A stretch of 15,983 nt of DNA, taken from positions 1 through 15,983 of the forward strand of contig UQVI01000021.1 in NCBI GenBank assembly GCA_900544515.1, given 5' to 3'. Source of the DNA: an uncultured Oscillospiraceae bacterium (GTDB lineage: Bacteria > Bacillota > Clostridia > Oscillospirales > Acutalibacteraceae). Positions 1-6,652 of the stretch are shown here, piece by piece. Within the stretch, counting starts at the first letter, position 1, and each line of letters opens with the position of its first letter. A program made the translations under genes and the position numbers. The notes below the pieces were generated by a model. It was not told where the DNA came from and made no database searches. It saw only the letters and a list, made by a program, of their open reading frames with translations.

Positions 1-50
1 TACGAGATTCGCCTTAGTCTCGTGGGCTCGGAGATGTGTATAAGAGACAG
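1..50 (+). other. Illumina Nextera i7-side adapter (artefact, not genomic)
   Basis: This is library adapter, not organism DNA. Positions 1-8 are the end of the P7 primer (TACGAGAT), 9-16 an 8-base index (TCGCCTTA, the form in which Nextera index N701 appears, from memory), 17-31 the GTCTCGTGGGCTCGG adapter arm, and 32-50 the 19-bp Tn5 mosaic end (AGATGTGTATAAGAGACAG). Genomic sequence begins at 51. A GTG inside the mosaic end opens a false frame, translated MYKRQ, that runs into the genomic sequence on the plus strand to 245; it should not be annotated as a gene. Confidence 0.98.
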
Positions 51-656
51 CATAGGAATCGTGCATTTTACCATTCTCATCCCAAGTTACACTTGATGCC
101 CAATAATATACTTTACCATCACTGTCTTTATACTGTGAGGAATACTCTGCATTTTCCTGTTTTACAAATTCCTGCTTACTGTCATATACAAAATATCCCT
201 TTTCATCCACAAAGGAGTAATCATTGTCAAAGGATTCCCCTGTAGTCAAATTTGTGTATGAACCTTTCAAAGTATCTGAATCAAAGGAATAGCAATACTT
301 ATTTCCGTTTGCATCAAAATACGGAATGTTTTATAGGTGTATGCATTGCCTAAGGCATCATAATGAAGCAGCTTATAATCATAGCTGATTGTACCGTCCT
401 TATTAAAATTCACATAATTTGCAGGATAATAAACATTGCCGTTTTCATCATAAAAGGTTACATCAGTAAGATGCGAATATCCATTACCCTGAGAATTATA
501 CCATCTGTTATTCTCTGACTCCATATTACATAAGCAGACACCAATAAACATAACAACTGCAAGTATAAATAATACCTTAAATGCTAATGCAAATATTAAA
601 GCTAATATAAATAAGACATTGTGACTTAATTGCACAATATTCATCCAACTTCTCAT
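51..656 (-). CDS. Membrane-anchored 15-residue-repeat protein, frameshifted and cut by the contig end
   Basis: No family is recognised. The first ATG is at 656; the ATG at 644 is an alternative and has a weak GAGAAG just before it. A TATAAT lies only a few bases upstream (662-667), so the leader would be very short. Residues 13-43 form a long hydrophobic segment (Leu/Ile/Phe/Val), suggesting a membrane anchor with the remainder outside the cell. The rest is hydrophilic and rich in Tyr, Asp, Asn and Gly. It carries a repeat of the form aromatic-[DN]-x-x-G-x-x-x-Y every 15 residues, with conserved Asp/Asn at 70, 85 and 100. The uninterrupted frame stops at 267 after a non-repeat tail. One extra base in the T-run at 329-332 restores a frame open to position 51. 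In that reading the repeat continues in register (Asp115, later Asp178 and Asp193). The C-terminus lies beyond the contig. The break could be a real mutation or an assembly error near the low-coverage end. Confidence 0.7.
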
Positions 657-700
657 CGTATATTATAAGTACATCTTAACACAATAAAATATCTGTGTAA

Positions 701-730
701 AGAAAAAGAGCGTCTCAAACGAGACGCTCT
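701..730 (-). terminator. Intrinsic terminator after tsf
   Basis: A perfect 10-bp stem (AGAGCGTCTC at 707-716 with GAGACGCTCT at 721-730) closes a 4-nt loop. Read on the minus strand it is followed by a T-tract (complement of 703-707). It starts about 15 nt beyond the tsf stop codon and ends the rpsB-tsf transcript. The usual downstream genes pyrH and frr are therefore not part of this operon. Confidence 0.93.
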
Positions 731-744
731 AAACAACGATTTAA

Positions 745-1683
745 TTAGCCGTTGATCTGCTTTGCGATTTCTTCTGCGAAGTTCTCTTCTCTCTTCTCAA
801 GGCCGTCGCCCTTCATCATACGGATGAAGCCTGTAGCCTTGATTTCAGTACCAAGCTCTTTAGCAACTGAATCAATATAGCCCTTAACTGAACCCTGAAA
901 CAGGTCGCCGCGAACGAACTCCTGCTCAACAAGGCAATTTTCTTTATAATACTTGCCCATCTTACCTGCAGCAATCTTAGCAAGAACTGCCTCAGGCTTA
1001 GAAGCCATTTTAGGATCTTCCTTCATCTGAGCAGCAAGGATACCCTGCTCGTGCTCAACAACCTCAGCAGGAACTGAAGCCTGATCAAGGTAGCTTGGGT
1101 TCATTGCAGCAATCTGCATAGCAACATTTTTACCCATAGCCTCAAACTCAGCTGTGTCAGCCTTAGACTCATCAGCAACATCAAAGCCAATCATAACACC
1201 AACTGCACCGCCGCCGTGAATGTATGTTGAAACAATACCATCCATAAGCTCAAAACGGCGAACCTTCATATTCTCACCAATAGCAAGAACGAGGTCATTA
1301 AGAGTTTCAGTTACTGTTCTGCCTGTGCCGTTGAACTCTGTTGCACAAAGAGTCTCAACATCAGCAGGATTTGTAGCAATAATTGTCTTTGCAACACCTG
1401 TTACAAAGTCCATAAACTTTTCATTCTTTGCAACGAAGTCAGTCTCTGAGTTAACCTCAACAACTACACCCTTCTTTGCAGCCTTATCATAATAAGGAAG
1501 AACTACACCCTCAGCAGCAATTCTTGCAGCCTTCTTCTGTGCAGCAGCAAGACCTCTTTCACGAAGATAGTCAATTGCCTTATCCATATCACCGTCAGAC
1601 TCAACGAGAGCCTTTTTACATTCCATCATACCAACGCCGGTCTTCTCACGAAGAGCCTTTACGTCCTGAGCTGTAAATGCCAT
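745..1683 (-). CDS. tsf: Elongation factor Ts
   Basis: EF-Ts is the guanine nucleotide exchange factor that recycles EF-Tu from its GDP-bound form during translation in the cytoplasm. The N-terminal UBA-like domain (about residues 1-50) contains the hallmark TGVGMMECKKAL at 15-26. The TDFVAKN motif at 81-87, which inserts near the nucleotide site of EF-Tu, is intact. The 312-residue length is usual for the long bacterial form with both core subdomains and a dimerisation region. The ATG at 1683 has a strong AGGAGG at 1692-1697. The gene follows rpsB after a 38-nt gap, the nearly universal bacterial order, and shares its transcript, which ends at the hairpin at 701-730. Confidence 0.98.
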   Translation of the reverse strand: MAFTAQDVKALREKTGVGMMECKKALVESDGDMDKAIDYLRERGLAAAQKKAARIAAEGVVLPYYDKAAKKGVVVEVNSETDFVAKNEKFMDFVTGVAKTIIATNPADVETLCATEFNGTGRTVTETLNDLVLAIGENMKVRRFELMDGIVSTYIHGGGAVGVMIGFDVADESKADTAEFEAMGKNVAMQIAAMNPSYLDQASVPAEVVEHEQGILAAQMKEDPKMASKPEAVLAKIAAGKMGKYYKENCLVEQEFVRGDLFQGSVKGYIDSVAKELGTEIKATGFIRMMKGDGLEKREENFAEEIAKQING

Positions 1684-1721
1684 TATATTATCCTCCTGTT
1701 TATAGTAGTATAAATGATTAA

Positions 1722-2462
1722 TTATTCAGCAGCTTCCTCTGCTGTCTCTTCAGCAGGAGCCTCATCAGCTGTGTCCTTACCGTCACGACCCTCGATAACA
1801 GCGTCAGCCATTGCACCTGCAATAAGCTTAACTGCACGGATTGCGTCGTCGTTACCAGGAATTACATAGTCGATTTCATCAGGGTCACAGTTTGTATCAA
1901 CGATAGCAACGATAGGAAGACCTAACTTCATAGCCTCTGATACAGCGATTCTCTCCTTGCGAGGATCAACGATGAACATAGCATTAGGAATCTTCTTCAT
2001 CTCTGTGATACCGCCGAGATACTTCTCAAGCTTTTCGATTTCAAGCTCAAGGCCAACAACTTCCTTCTTAGGAAGAAGATCAAAAGTACCGTCCTCACGC
2101 ATAGCCTTAAGCTGAGCGAGACGAGCTACTCTGCCGCGGATTGTCTTGAAGTTTGTGAGCATACCGCCGAGCCATCTTGCGTTAACATATGGCATTGCAC
2201 AACGCTCTGCCTCTTCCTTTACAGACTCCTGAGCCTGCTTCTTTGTACCAACGAAGATGATTGAACCGCCGTCTGCTGCAAGGTCACGAACGTACATATA
2301 AGCCTCATCAAGCTTCTTAACTGTCTTCTGAAGGTCGATGATGTAGATGCCGTTACGCTCTGTGAAGATGTACTCAGCCATTTTAGGGTTCCATCTTCTT
2401 GTCTGATGTCCAAAGTGAACACCTGCTTCTAAAAGCTGTTTCATTGAAACTACATTTGCCAT
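1722..2462 (-). CDS. rpsB: 30S ribosomal protein S2
   Basis: S2 is a structural protein of the small ribosomal subunit, assembled late near the head-body junction. The first family signature is seen at residues 10-28 (LLEAGVHFGHQTRRWNPKM), RWLGGMLTN at 96-104, and the second signature region with IVDTNCDP and the IDYVIPGNDDA stretch at about 185-207. The protein ends in an acidic Glu/Ala-rich tail (about 230-246), common in Firmicute S2. The 246-residue length is normal. The ATG at 2462 is preceded by AGGAGG at 2471-2476. It is the first gene of the rpsB-tsf operon, with its own promoter and a leader of about 110 nt that may allow S2 to repress its own synthesis. Confidence 0.98.
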   Translation of the reverse strand: MANVVSMKQLLEAGVHFGHQTRRWNPKMAEYIFTERNGIYIIDLQKTVKKLDEAYMYVRDLAADGGSIIFVGTKKQAQESVKEEAERCAMPYVNARWLGGMLTNFKTIRGRVARLAQLKAMREDGTFDLLPKKEVVGLELEIEKLEKYLGGITEMKKIPNAMFIVDPRKERIAVSEAMKLGLPIVAIVDTNCDPDEIDYVIPGNDDAIRAVKLIAGAMADAVIEGRDGKDTADEAPAEETAEEAAE

Positions 2463-2575
2463 TATAATTTCCTCCTTTAAGGTTAAATCCTCCGCATTCA
2501 GCCTGGCAAAGCCATTGTTTATAACCTCAGGCTTAGCTGATATGCGTGCGTATTCGCGTTCATTTTCACGAATGC
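2463..2575 (-). promoter_or_regulatory. Structured rpsB 5' leader, candidate S2 autoregulatory element
   Basis: Between the predicted transcription start (about 2575) and the rpsB ATG lie about 110 nt rich in self-complementarity. On the minus strand AGCCTG (2533-2528) can pair with CAGGCT (2505-2500). The directly following AGGTTA (2527-2522) can pair with TAACCT (2485-2480), which sits 3 nt upstream of the AGGAGG site. The order A-B-A'-B' means the helices form a pseudoknot or exclude each other. A local hairpin ATTCGTG/CGCGAAT (2573-2567 with its partner near 2558) is also possible. S2 autogenous control of rpsB is established in E. coli; its application here is inference. Confidence 0.45.
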
Positions 2576-2581
2576 TGGAAC

Positions 2582-2610
2582 ATTATAACAAAAAAGGCCT
2601 GAAAAATCAA
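2582..2610 (-). promoter_or_regulatory. rpsB-tsf promoter
   Basis: On the minus strand TTGATT (2610-2605) is separated by exactly 17 bp from TATAAT (2587-2582). The -10 box is preceded by TG one base away, an extended -10. The promoter sits inside the terminator of the upstream ddl operon: the -35 box falls in the hairpin loop and the -10 box directly follows the T-tract. Confidence 0.8.
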
Positions 2611-2620
2611 GCCTTTTTAT
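2588..2620 (-). terminator. Terminator of the murT-gatD-ddl operon
   Basis: AAAAAGGC (2591-2598) pairs with GCCTTTTT (2611-2618), and a further TGA/TCA pair lies inside after one mismatch. On the minus strand the 3' side of the stem is a run of T, so stem and U-tract overlap. It begins about 10 nt after the ddl stop codon. The A/T symmetry could allow termination on either strand. Confidence 0.75.
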
Positions 2621-2630
2621 TGTTTTTATA

Positions 2631-3650
2631 TTATTTAGCTGTTGCAATTATATCACAGAGCTCATTATATGTAATACCGACTGCAGCCGCCTCCTGCGGG
2701 AGCAGGCTTGTAGGTGTCATACCAGGAAGAGTATTAGCCTCAAGGCAATATGCATCATTGTTTTCATCAAGAATAAAATCAACCCTTGAATAAAAACCGA
2801 GACGAAGTGCCTTATGCACATTTAAAGCGCTTTCCTGCAAAAGCTTACATACAGTTTCACTTATCTCAGCGGGACAGATTTCCTCAGTCAGACCTGACTG
2901 ATATTTATTTTTGTAATCATAAAAACCATTCAGCGGCCTGATTTCAATAGGCGGCAGTGCCTTGCCGTCAAGTATTCCTACAGAAAATTCTCTGCCATCT
3001 ATCTTATCTTCAATGACAACAAAATCCTCATATTGTCTTGCGCAATCAACAGCAGTATTAAGCTCGGCTTCGTTTTCCACTATTGTTACACCCACACTGG
3101 AGCCACAGCTGCATGGTTTAACCACACAGGGAAATTTCACATCGCTGAAATTATTATTATCTTTAATATCAATATACTTCCAATCAGCAGTTAAAATACC
3201 GTTGTCACGCATCATCCGCTTGGATAAATCCTTATCCATTGCCAGAAGGCTGCCTGCATAACCCGTGCCTGTGTATCTGATTTCATTCAAATCAAAAATG
3301 GCCTGTAATTGTCCGTTTTCACCTGCTGCACCATGCAACGCTAAAAACACCATATCCGCCTGCTTACAGAGTTCTATCACTCCGTTACCGATCATACCGT
3401 AATCGTTTTTGACAGATAATTTAATTTTTCCCAAATCAGGTTCCTGCTCGGAAACGGAATACAAATATCTGAAATCGGATTTATTATTTCTGTAAACGGG
3501 CTCTATCTCTTTATTGTTTTCTCCAAAATATAAATCAAGCAGCATTACATTATGTCCGTTTTCTATAAGTGCATTTGAGATTAAAGCACCTGAAGAAAGA
3601 GAAACATCTCTTTCAGGACTGAGACCGCCTGCTAAAACTACTATATTCAT
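2631..3650 (-). CDS. ddl: D-alanine--D-alanine ligase
   Basis: This ATP-grasp enzyme joins two D-alanines in the cytoplasm for the peptidoglycan stem peptide. The sequence shows the N-terminal GGxSxERxVS loop (residues 8-17), LHGAAGENG (105-113), the ATP-binding KPCSCGSSVGV (178-188), the SRVDF strand (288-292) and the metal/substrate motif LEANTLPGMTPTS (303-315). The omega-loop FYDYKNKY (243-250) carries the Tyr found in ordinary Ddl enzymes and not the different loop of VanA-type D-Ala-D-Lac ligases, so a normal D-Ala-D-Ala product is expected. An in-frame ATG lies 12 nt upstream at 3662, but its GAGG is correctly placed (6 nt) for the ATG at 3650, giving 339 residues. It is the last gene of the murT-gatD-ddl operon, 19 nt after gatD. 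Confidence 0.95.
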   Translation of the reverse strand: MNIVVLAGGLSPERDVSLSSGALISNALIENGHNVMLLDLYFGENNKEIEPVYRNNKSDFRYLYSVSEQEPDLGKIKLSVKNDYGMIGNGVIELCKQADMVFLALHGAAGENGQLQAIFDLNEIRYTGTGYAGSLLAMDKDLSKRMMRDNGILTADWKYIDIKDNNNFSDVKFPCVVKPCSCGSSVGVTIVENEAELNTAVDCARQYEDFVVIEDKIDGREFSVGILDGKALPPIEIRPLNGFYDYKNKYQSGLTEEICPAEISETVCKLLQESALNVHKALRLGFYSRVDFILDENNDAYCLEANTLPGMTPTSLLPQEAAAVGITYNELCDIIATAK

Positions 3651-3669
3651 TTTCAACCTCATTAAAATA

Positions 3670-4392
3670 CTATTTAATATAAAGTTTCATAACCTGTGCA
3701 CGTGCCTTCGCCTCCAGCGAATCATCAAGAGGTGCAAGGTTTGATTTACCATACTTATGTTCCAGTGCTTTTGAAATAAGAAGATCTGCAAAATCAGGAT
3801 TTTTAGGTAAAACAGGTCCATGAGAATATGTGCCGAATGTGTTTTTAAATCTAACACCTTCTGTACCATCTTCACCGTTATTTCCAAAGCCTTTAATCAT
3901 TTTGCCGAGCGGTTCAACACCTTTGCCGAGATACGTTCTGCCACTGTGATTTTCAAAGCCGACAACCTCAATGCCCTCTTTTGTTTTATATGCATAGTTG
4001 CCGATCATACGTTCTTCCTTACCTTCAGTATAAAAATCAAGAGCACCCATATATTCCAGCATTTTACCGTCGTAAGTTTTATAGTATTTACCAAGCATCT
4101 GGTAGCCGCCGCAGATCGCCAGCACAACTGTGCCATTATGGATTGCTTTATTGATTTCAGCATCCTTGCCCTTTTTCAGATCGTCAAGAAGAACATCCTG
4201 CTCAAAGTCCTGGCCGCCGCCGATAAAGAGTATATCATAATCATCGGCATTAAAGCTTTTACCCATTGTAATTGCGTCGGTATGAACATCAATCTGCCTT
4301 GCCATCATTCTTTCGGTAAGAGCGATTATATTTCCCCTGTCGCCGTAAAGATTCAGCATATCCGGGTAGAGATGTGCAATTCTGATTATCAT
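3670..4392 (-). CDS. gatD: Lipid II isoglutaminyl synthase, glutaminase subunit GatD
   Basis: GatD is the class I (CobB/CobQ-like) glutamine amidotransferase that releases ammonia for MurT, which amidates D-glutamate of lipid II to D-isoglutamine on the cytoplasmic side of the membrane. The nucleophile Cys94 lies in LAICGGYQMLG and the catalytic His191 in TYSHGPVLPKNP, almost the same positions as in S. aureus GatD (Cys94, His189). LYGDRGN near residues 16-22 is typical of the family. The ATG at 4392 overlaps the murT stop as ATGA, which favours this start. A TTG two codons upstream (4398) is also open but less likely. The 240-residue length is normal. Tight coupling to murT fits the obligate heterodimer. 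Confidence 0.95.
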   Translation of the reverse strand: MIIRIAHLYPDMLNLYGDRGNIIALTERMMARQIDVHTDAITMGKSFNADDYDILFIGGGQDFEQDVLLDDLKKGKDAEINKAIHNGTVVLAICGGYQMLGKYYKTYDGKMLEYMGALDFYTEGKEERMIGNYAYKTKEGIEVVGFENHSGRTYLGKGVEPLGKMIKGFGNNGEDGTEGVRFKNTFGTYSHGPVLPKNPDFADLLISKALEHKYGKSNLAPLDDSLEAKARAQVMKLYIK

Positions 4393-5759
4393 TCCCAAAA
4401 GTCCTTACCTCCCAGTCTCTTTGCAATAACAGGACGCATTGTCATCATTGATGTATATGTCGGAACAATATAAACATCCCTGCCCTGAGCAGTTGCTATA
4501 TCAACTAATTTATCGTAATCTTCATTCTCAATGACCTTGATTTCCCTGTTTCCTACACCCTCATACTTAACACGTATCGCCATATCGTAACAGCGCTTGC
4601 CGGTGACATAGATATCCTTGACATTGCTCTTTTTGAAAATATCATTGAAGTCAACATCCCATATCCAGCTTATGTCACGGCCGTCTGCAGCGTTATCATT
4701 CAGAGATAAAATCAAGGTGTAATCATCTTCAATGGACTTGAGGAAGCTCATTGTCTGGCTGAAGCCCGCAGGGTTTTTAACAAGAATGACGTTAATCTTA
4801 TTATCACCGTTTTCAAACTGCTCCATTCTGCCGAAAGCACCATTGAATTTCTCAAGTGCCGTATAAATGGTATTGTGATCAAGACCAAGTGCAGACAGAG
4901 CTGATGAACAACCGATTGCATTGTAGATGTTATAGGTACCGCCGATATTTATTTTTGTAATATTTTTATCGCCGTTAAAATCAGTAACAACAAGAGAACT
5001 GTTCGGCTTAAGCTCCTCAACGGAGGTTACGGAGAAATCAGGGGATACCCTTTTGTATCCGCAGTTCACACATTCAAATCCGCCGAGATGTCCGTAGGTA
5101 TGATAGGAATATTTATACTCGTTTTTACAGAAAATACAGTATTTTGCATCAGAGATTTCAGGCTCCTTTGCATCCTTGTCAAAAGGCGTATTCACACCGT
5201 AGGTTACAATTTTATTCGGTATTTCCTTTGACATGGAATAGGTCAGAGAGCAATCCGCATTAAGACAAACCACTGCATCAGGCAGATTTTTGATTGACTC
5301 TTTGATTGCATTGAGAGTATGAGTAACCTCACCGTATCTGTCAAGCTGATCACGGAATACATTTGTAACAAGCACAACATCCGCACGGATATATCTTGAT
5401 ACCTCACGGAATGCATTTTCGTCACACTCAACAATGGCATACTCATATTTATTCCTGCCTGTAATGGTTGAATTCATAATAAAGGATGCGGTGATACCTG
5501 TAATCAGGTTAGCACCGGATTTATTAATAAAATAGGTTTTGCCGGCTGTTTTCAGCCCCTCCTCGATAATACGGCAGGAGGTCGTTTTACCGTTTGTACC
5601 TGTAACAATAATAACCTTAACATTCTTTGAAAGGTCAGACAAAATATTACGTTTAACCTTAAGTGCAACTCTGCCCGGAAGGGTAGTTGCCCCTCTGCCC
5701 ATTTTCTGCAGAATAAAGGTTACCAATCTGCAGACAAGACAGCTTAAAATAACTTTCAT
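4389..5759 (-). CDS. murT: Lipid II isoglutaminyl synthase, Mur-ligase-like subunit MurT
   Basis: MurT is the ATP-dependent ligase-like subunit that, with GatD, converts D-Glu of lipid II to D-iGln, a modification needed for efficient cross-linking and lysozyme resistance in Gram-positive bacteria. The Mur-ligase central domain has the P-loop GTNGKTT at 54-60, and VTNVFRDQLDRYGE (131-144) is characteristic. An inserted zinc-ribbon is seen as two CxxC pairs (Cys208/211 and Cys230/233). The C-terminal domain has LNDNAADGRDISW (353-365); an Asp in this motif completes the GatD catalytic triad in S. aureus. The N-terminus is hydrophobic (residues 1-20), as in other MurT proteins, which supports the ATG at 5759. 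Its ribosome site (AGGG, 9 nt away) is modest. It is the first gene of the operon, transcribed from the promoter at 5789-5817. Confidence 0.95.
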   Translation of the reverse strand: MKVILSCLVCRLVTFILQKMGRGATTLPGRVALKVKRNILSDLSKNVKVIIVTGTNGKTTSCRIIEEGLKTAGKTYFINKSGANLITGITASFIMNSTITGRNKYEYAIVECDENAFREVSRYIRADVVLVTNVFRDQLDRYGEVTHTLNAIKESIKNLPDAVVCLNADCSLTYSMSKEIPNKIVTYGVNTPFDKDAKEPEISDAKYCIFCKNEYKYSYHTYGHLGGFECVNCGYKRVSPDFSVTSVEELKPNSSLVVTDFNGDKNITKINIGGTYNIYNAIGCSSALSALGLDHNTIYTALEKFNGAFGRMEQFENGDNKINVILVKNPAGFSQTMSFLKSIEDDYTLILSLNDNAADGRDISWIWDVDFNDIFKKSNVKDIYVTGKRCYDMAIRVKYEGVGNREIKVIENEDYDKLVDIATAQGRDVYIVPTYTSMMTMRPVIAKRLGGKDFWE

Positions 5760-5788
5760 GAAATCACGCCCTAAAAAAATCTATAATA

Positions 5789-5817
5789 ATTTTAAACGAA
5801 GCAAACATTTAAGTCAA
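5789..5817 (-). promoter_or_regulatory. Promoter of murT-gatD-ddl
   Basis: On the minus strand TTGACT (5817-5812) is followed after exactly 17 bp by TAAAAT (5794-5789). This places the transcript start about 25 nt before the murT ATG. It diverges from the promoter of the phosphatase gene. Confidence 0.8.
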
Positions 5818-5841
5818 CAATAATAATATGAAAATATTGTT
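5816..5841. repeat. Dyad between divergent promoters
   Basis: AACAATA (5816-5822) is the exact reverse complement of TATTGTT (5835-5841), with a 12-nt spacer. The dyad overlaps the -35 boxes of both divergent promoters, the position expected for a shared operator. The region is very AT-rich, so chance cannot be excluded, and no regulator gene is adjacent. Confidence 0.3.
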
Positions 5842-5864
5842 TTTTTCTTAACTTATGTTACAAT
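5837..5864 (+). promoter_or_regulatory. Promoter of the phosphatase/radical SAM pair
   Basis: TTGTTT (5837-5842), a 16-bp spacer and TACAAT (5859-5864) form a fair promoter. Its start near 5871 lies downstream of the in-frame ATG at 5855, so that ATG would not be transcribed; the gene start is the ATG at 5885. Confidence 0.6.
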
Positions 5865-5884
5865 ATGAAATCGGAGATGATATT

Positions 5885-6652
5885 ATGATACAAAAGATTA
5901 TTGATATTGTTAAAAAAGCCGGTGAAATTTATAAAAGTGCCGGAGAGGATCTGGGTATTGAGGATAAAGGCTCAGCCGTTAATCTTGTAACAAAATATGA
6001 TAAAATGATACAGGATTTTCTTTTCACTGAATTAGAAAAGCTTGTGCCCGGCTGCAGATTTCTCGGCGAAGAGGGAGAGGGCAACAAAGAGCTTACTGAC
6101 GGATACTGCTTTATTATCGATCCGATTGACGGCACTACGAATTTCATAAAGGGTTTTCAGCACAGTGCTATCAGCGTTGGTCTTGCAAAGGATAAGGAAA
6201 TGATAATCGGAGTTGTGCTCGACCCTGATTTAAACAATATGTTTTTTGCCCAAAAAGGTAAGGGTGCATTCCTCAACGGCAAGCCGATTCACGTATCGGA
6301 CTGTTCTATTGAACAGAGTCTTGTTCTGTTTGGCACCTGTCCGTATGAACACGAATTAGCACATAAAACCTTTGCACTTACGGAAAAGGTTTTCTACAAG
6401 GCGATTGAGGTAAGACGCGGCGGCTCGGCAGCACTGGACATCTGCTATGTTGCAAGCGGCAAGGCCGACCTTTATTATGAATTCATACTGCGTCCATGGG
6501 ACTGGGCAGGTGCATCATTAATACTCAGAGAGGCAGGCGGTGAAGCTTATACCTTTGAAAAAGAGCCGCTTGATGCAAACAAAATATCTTCACTTGTATG
6601 CGGCAACAAAAACAGCCTGAGGGACTTTTATGAAATATTACAGTCTGAATAA
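5885..6652 (+). CDS. Inositol monophosphatase family protein
   Basis: This is a member of the Mg2+-dependent, Li+-sensitive sugar/nucleotide phosphatase superfamily. Family members hydrolyse inositol-1-phosphate, 3'-phosphoadenosine 5'-phosphate or fructose-1,6-bisphosphate; the substrate cannot be told here. The metal-binding motifs are complete: GEEG (61-64), DPIDGTTNF (79-87) and WDWAGA (205-210). The 255-residue length is typical. An ATG 30 nt upstream (5855) is in frame, but GGAG correctly spaced before 5885 and the promoter position support the later start. It overlaps the downstream radical SAM gene by 23 nt, so the two are co-transcribed, but no functional link is known to me. It is probably a cytoplasmic enzyme. 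Confidence 0.92.
   Translation: MIQKIIDIVKKAGEIYKSAGEDLGIEDKGSAVNLVTKYDKMIQDFLFTELEKLVPGCRFLGEEGEGNKELTDGYCFIIDPIDGTTNFIKGFQHSAISVGLAKDKEMIIGVVLDPDLNNMFFAQKGKGAFLNGKPIHVSDCSIEQSLVLFGTCPYEHELAHKTFALTEKVFYKAIEVRRGGSAALDICYVASGKADLYYEFILRPWDWAGASLILREAGGEAYTFEKEPLDANKISSLVCGNKNSLRDFYEILQSE

Noticed and set aside
36..245. Open plus-strand frame of 69 codons
   Set aside because: It begins in the adapter and runs antisense to the repeat-protein gene; composition is not protein-like.
2631..3650. Ddl as a vancomycin-resistance ligase (VanA/VanG type)
   Set aside because: The omega-loop FYDYKNKY is of the ordinary Ddl type and no vanH, vanX, vanT or two-component genes are nearby.
3820..4473. Long plus-strand frame of 217 codons opposite gatD
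   Set aside because: It is a shadow of gatD/murT; the minus strand encodes conserved catalytic motifs, and no ribosome site fits the plus-strand start.
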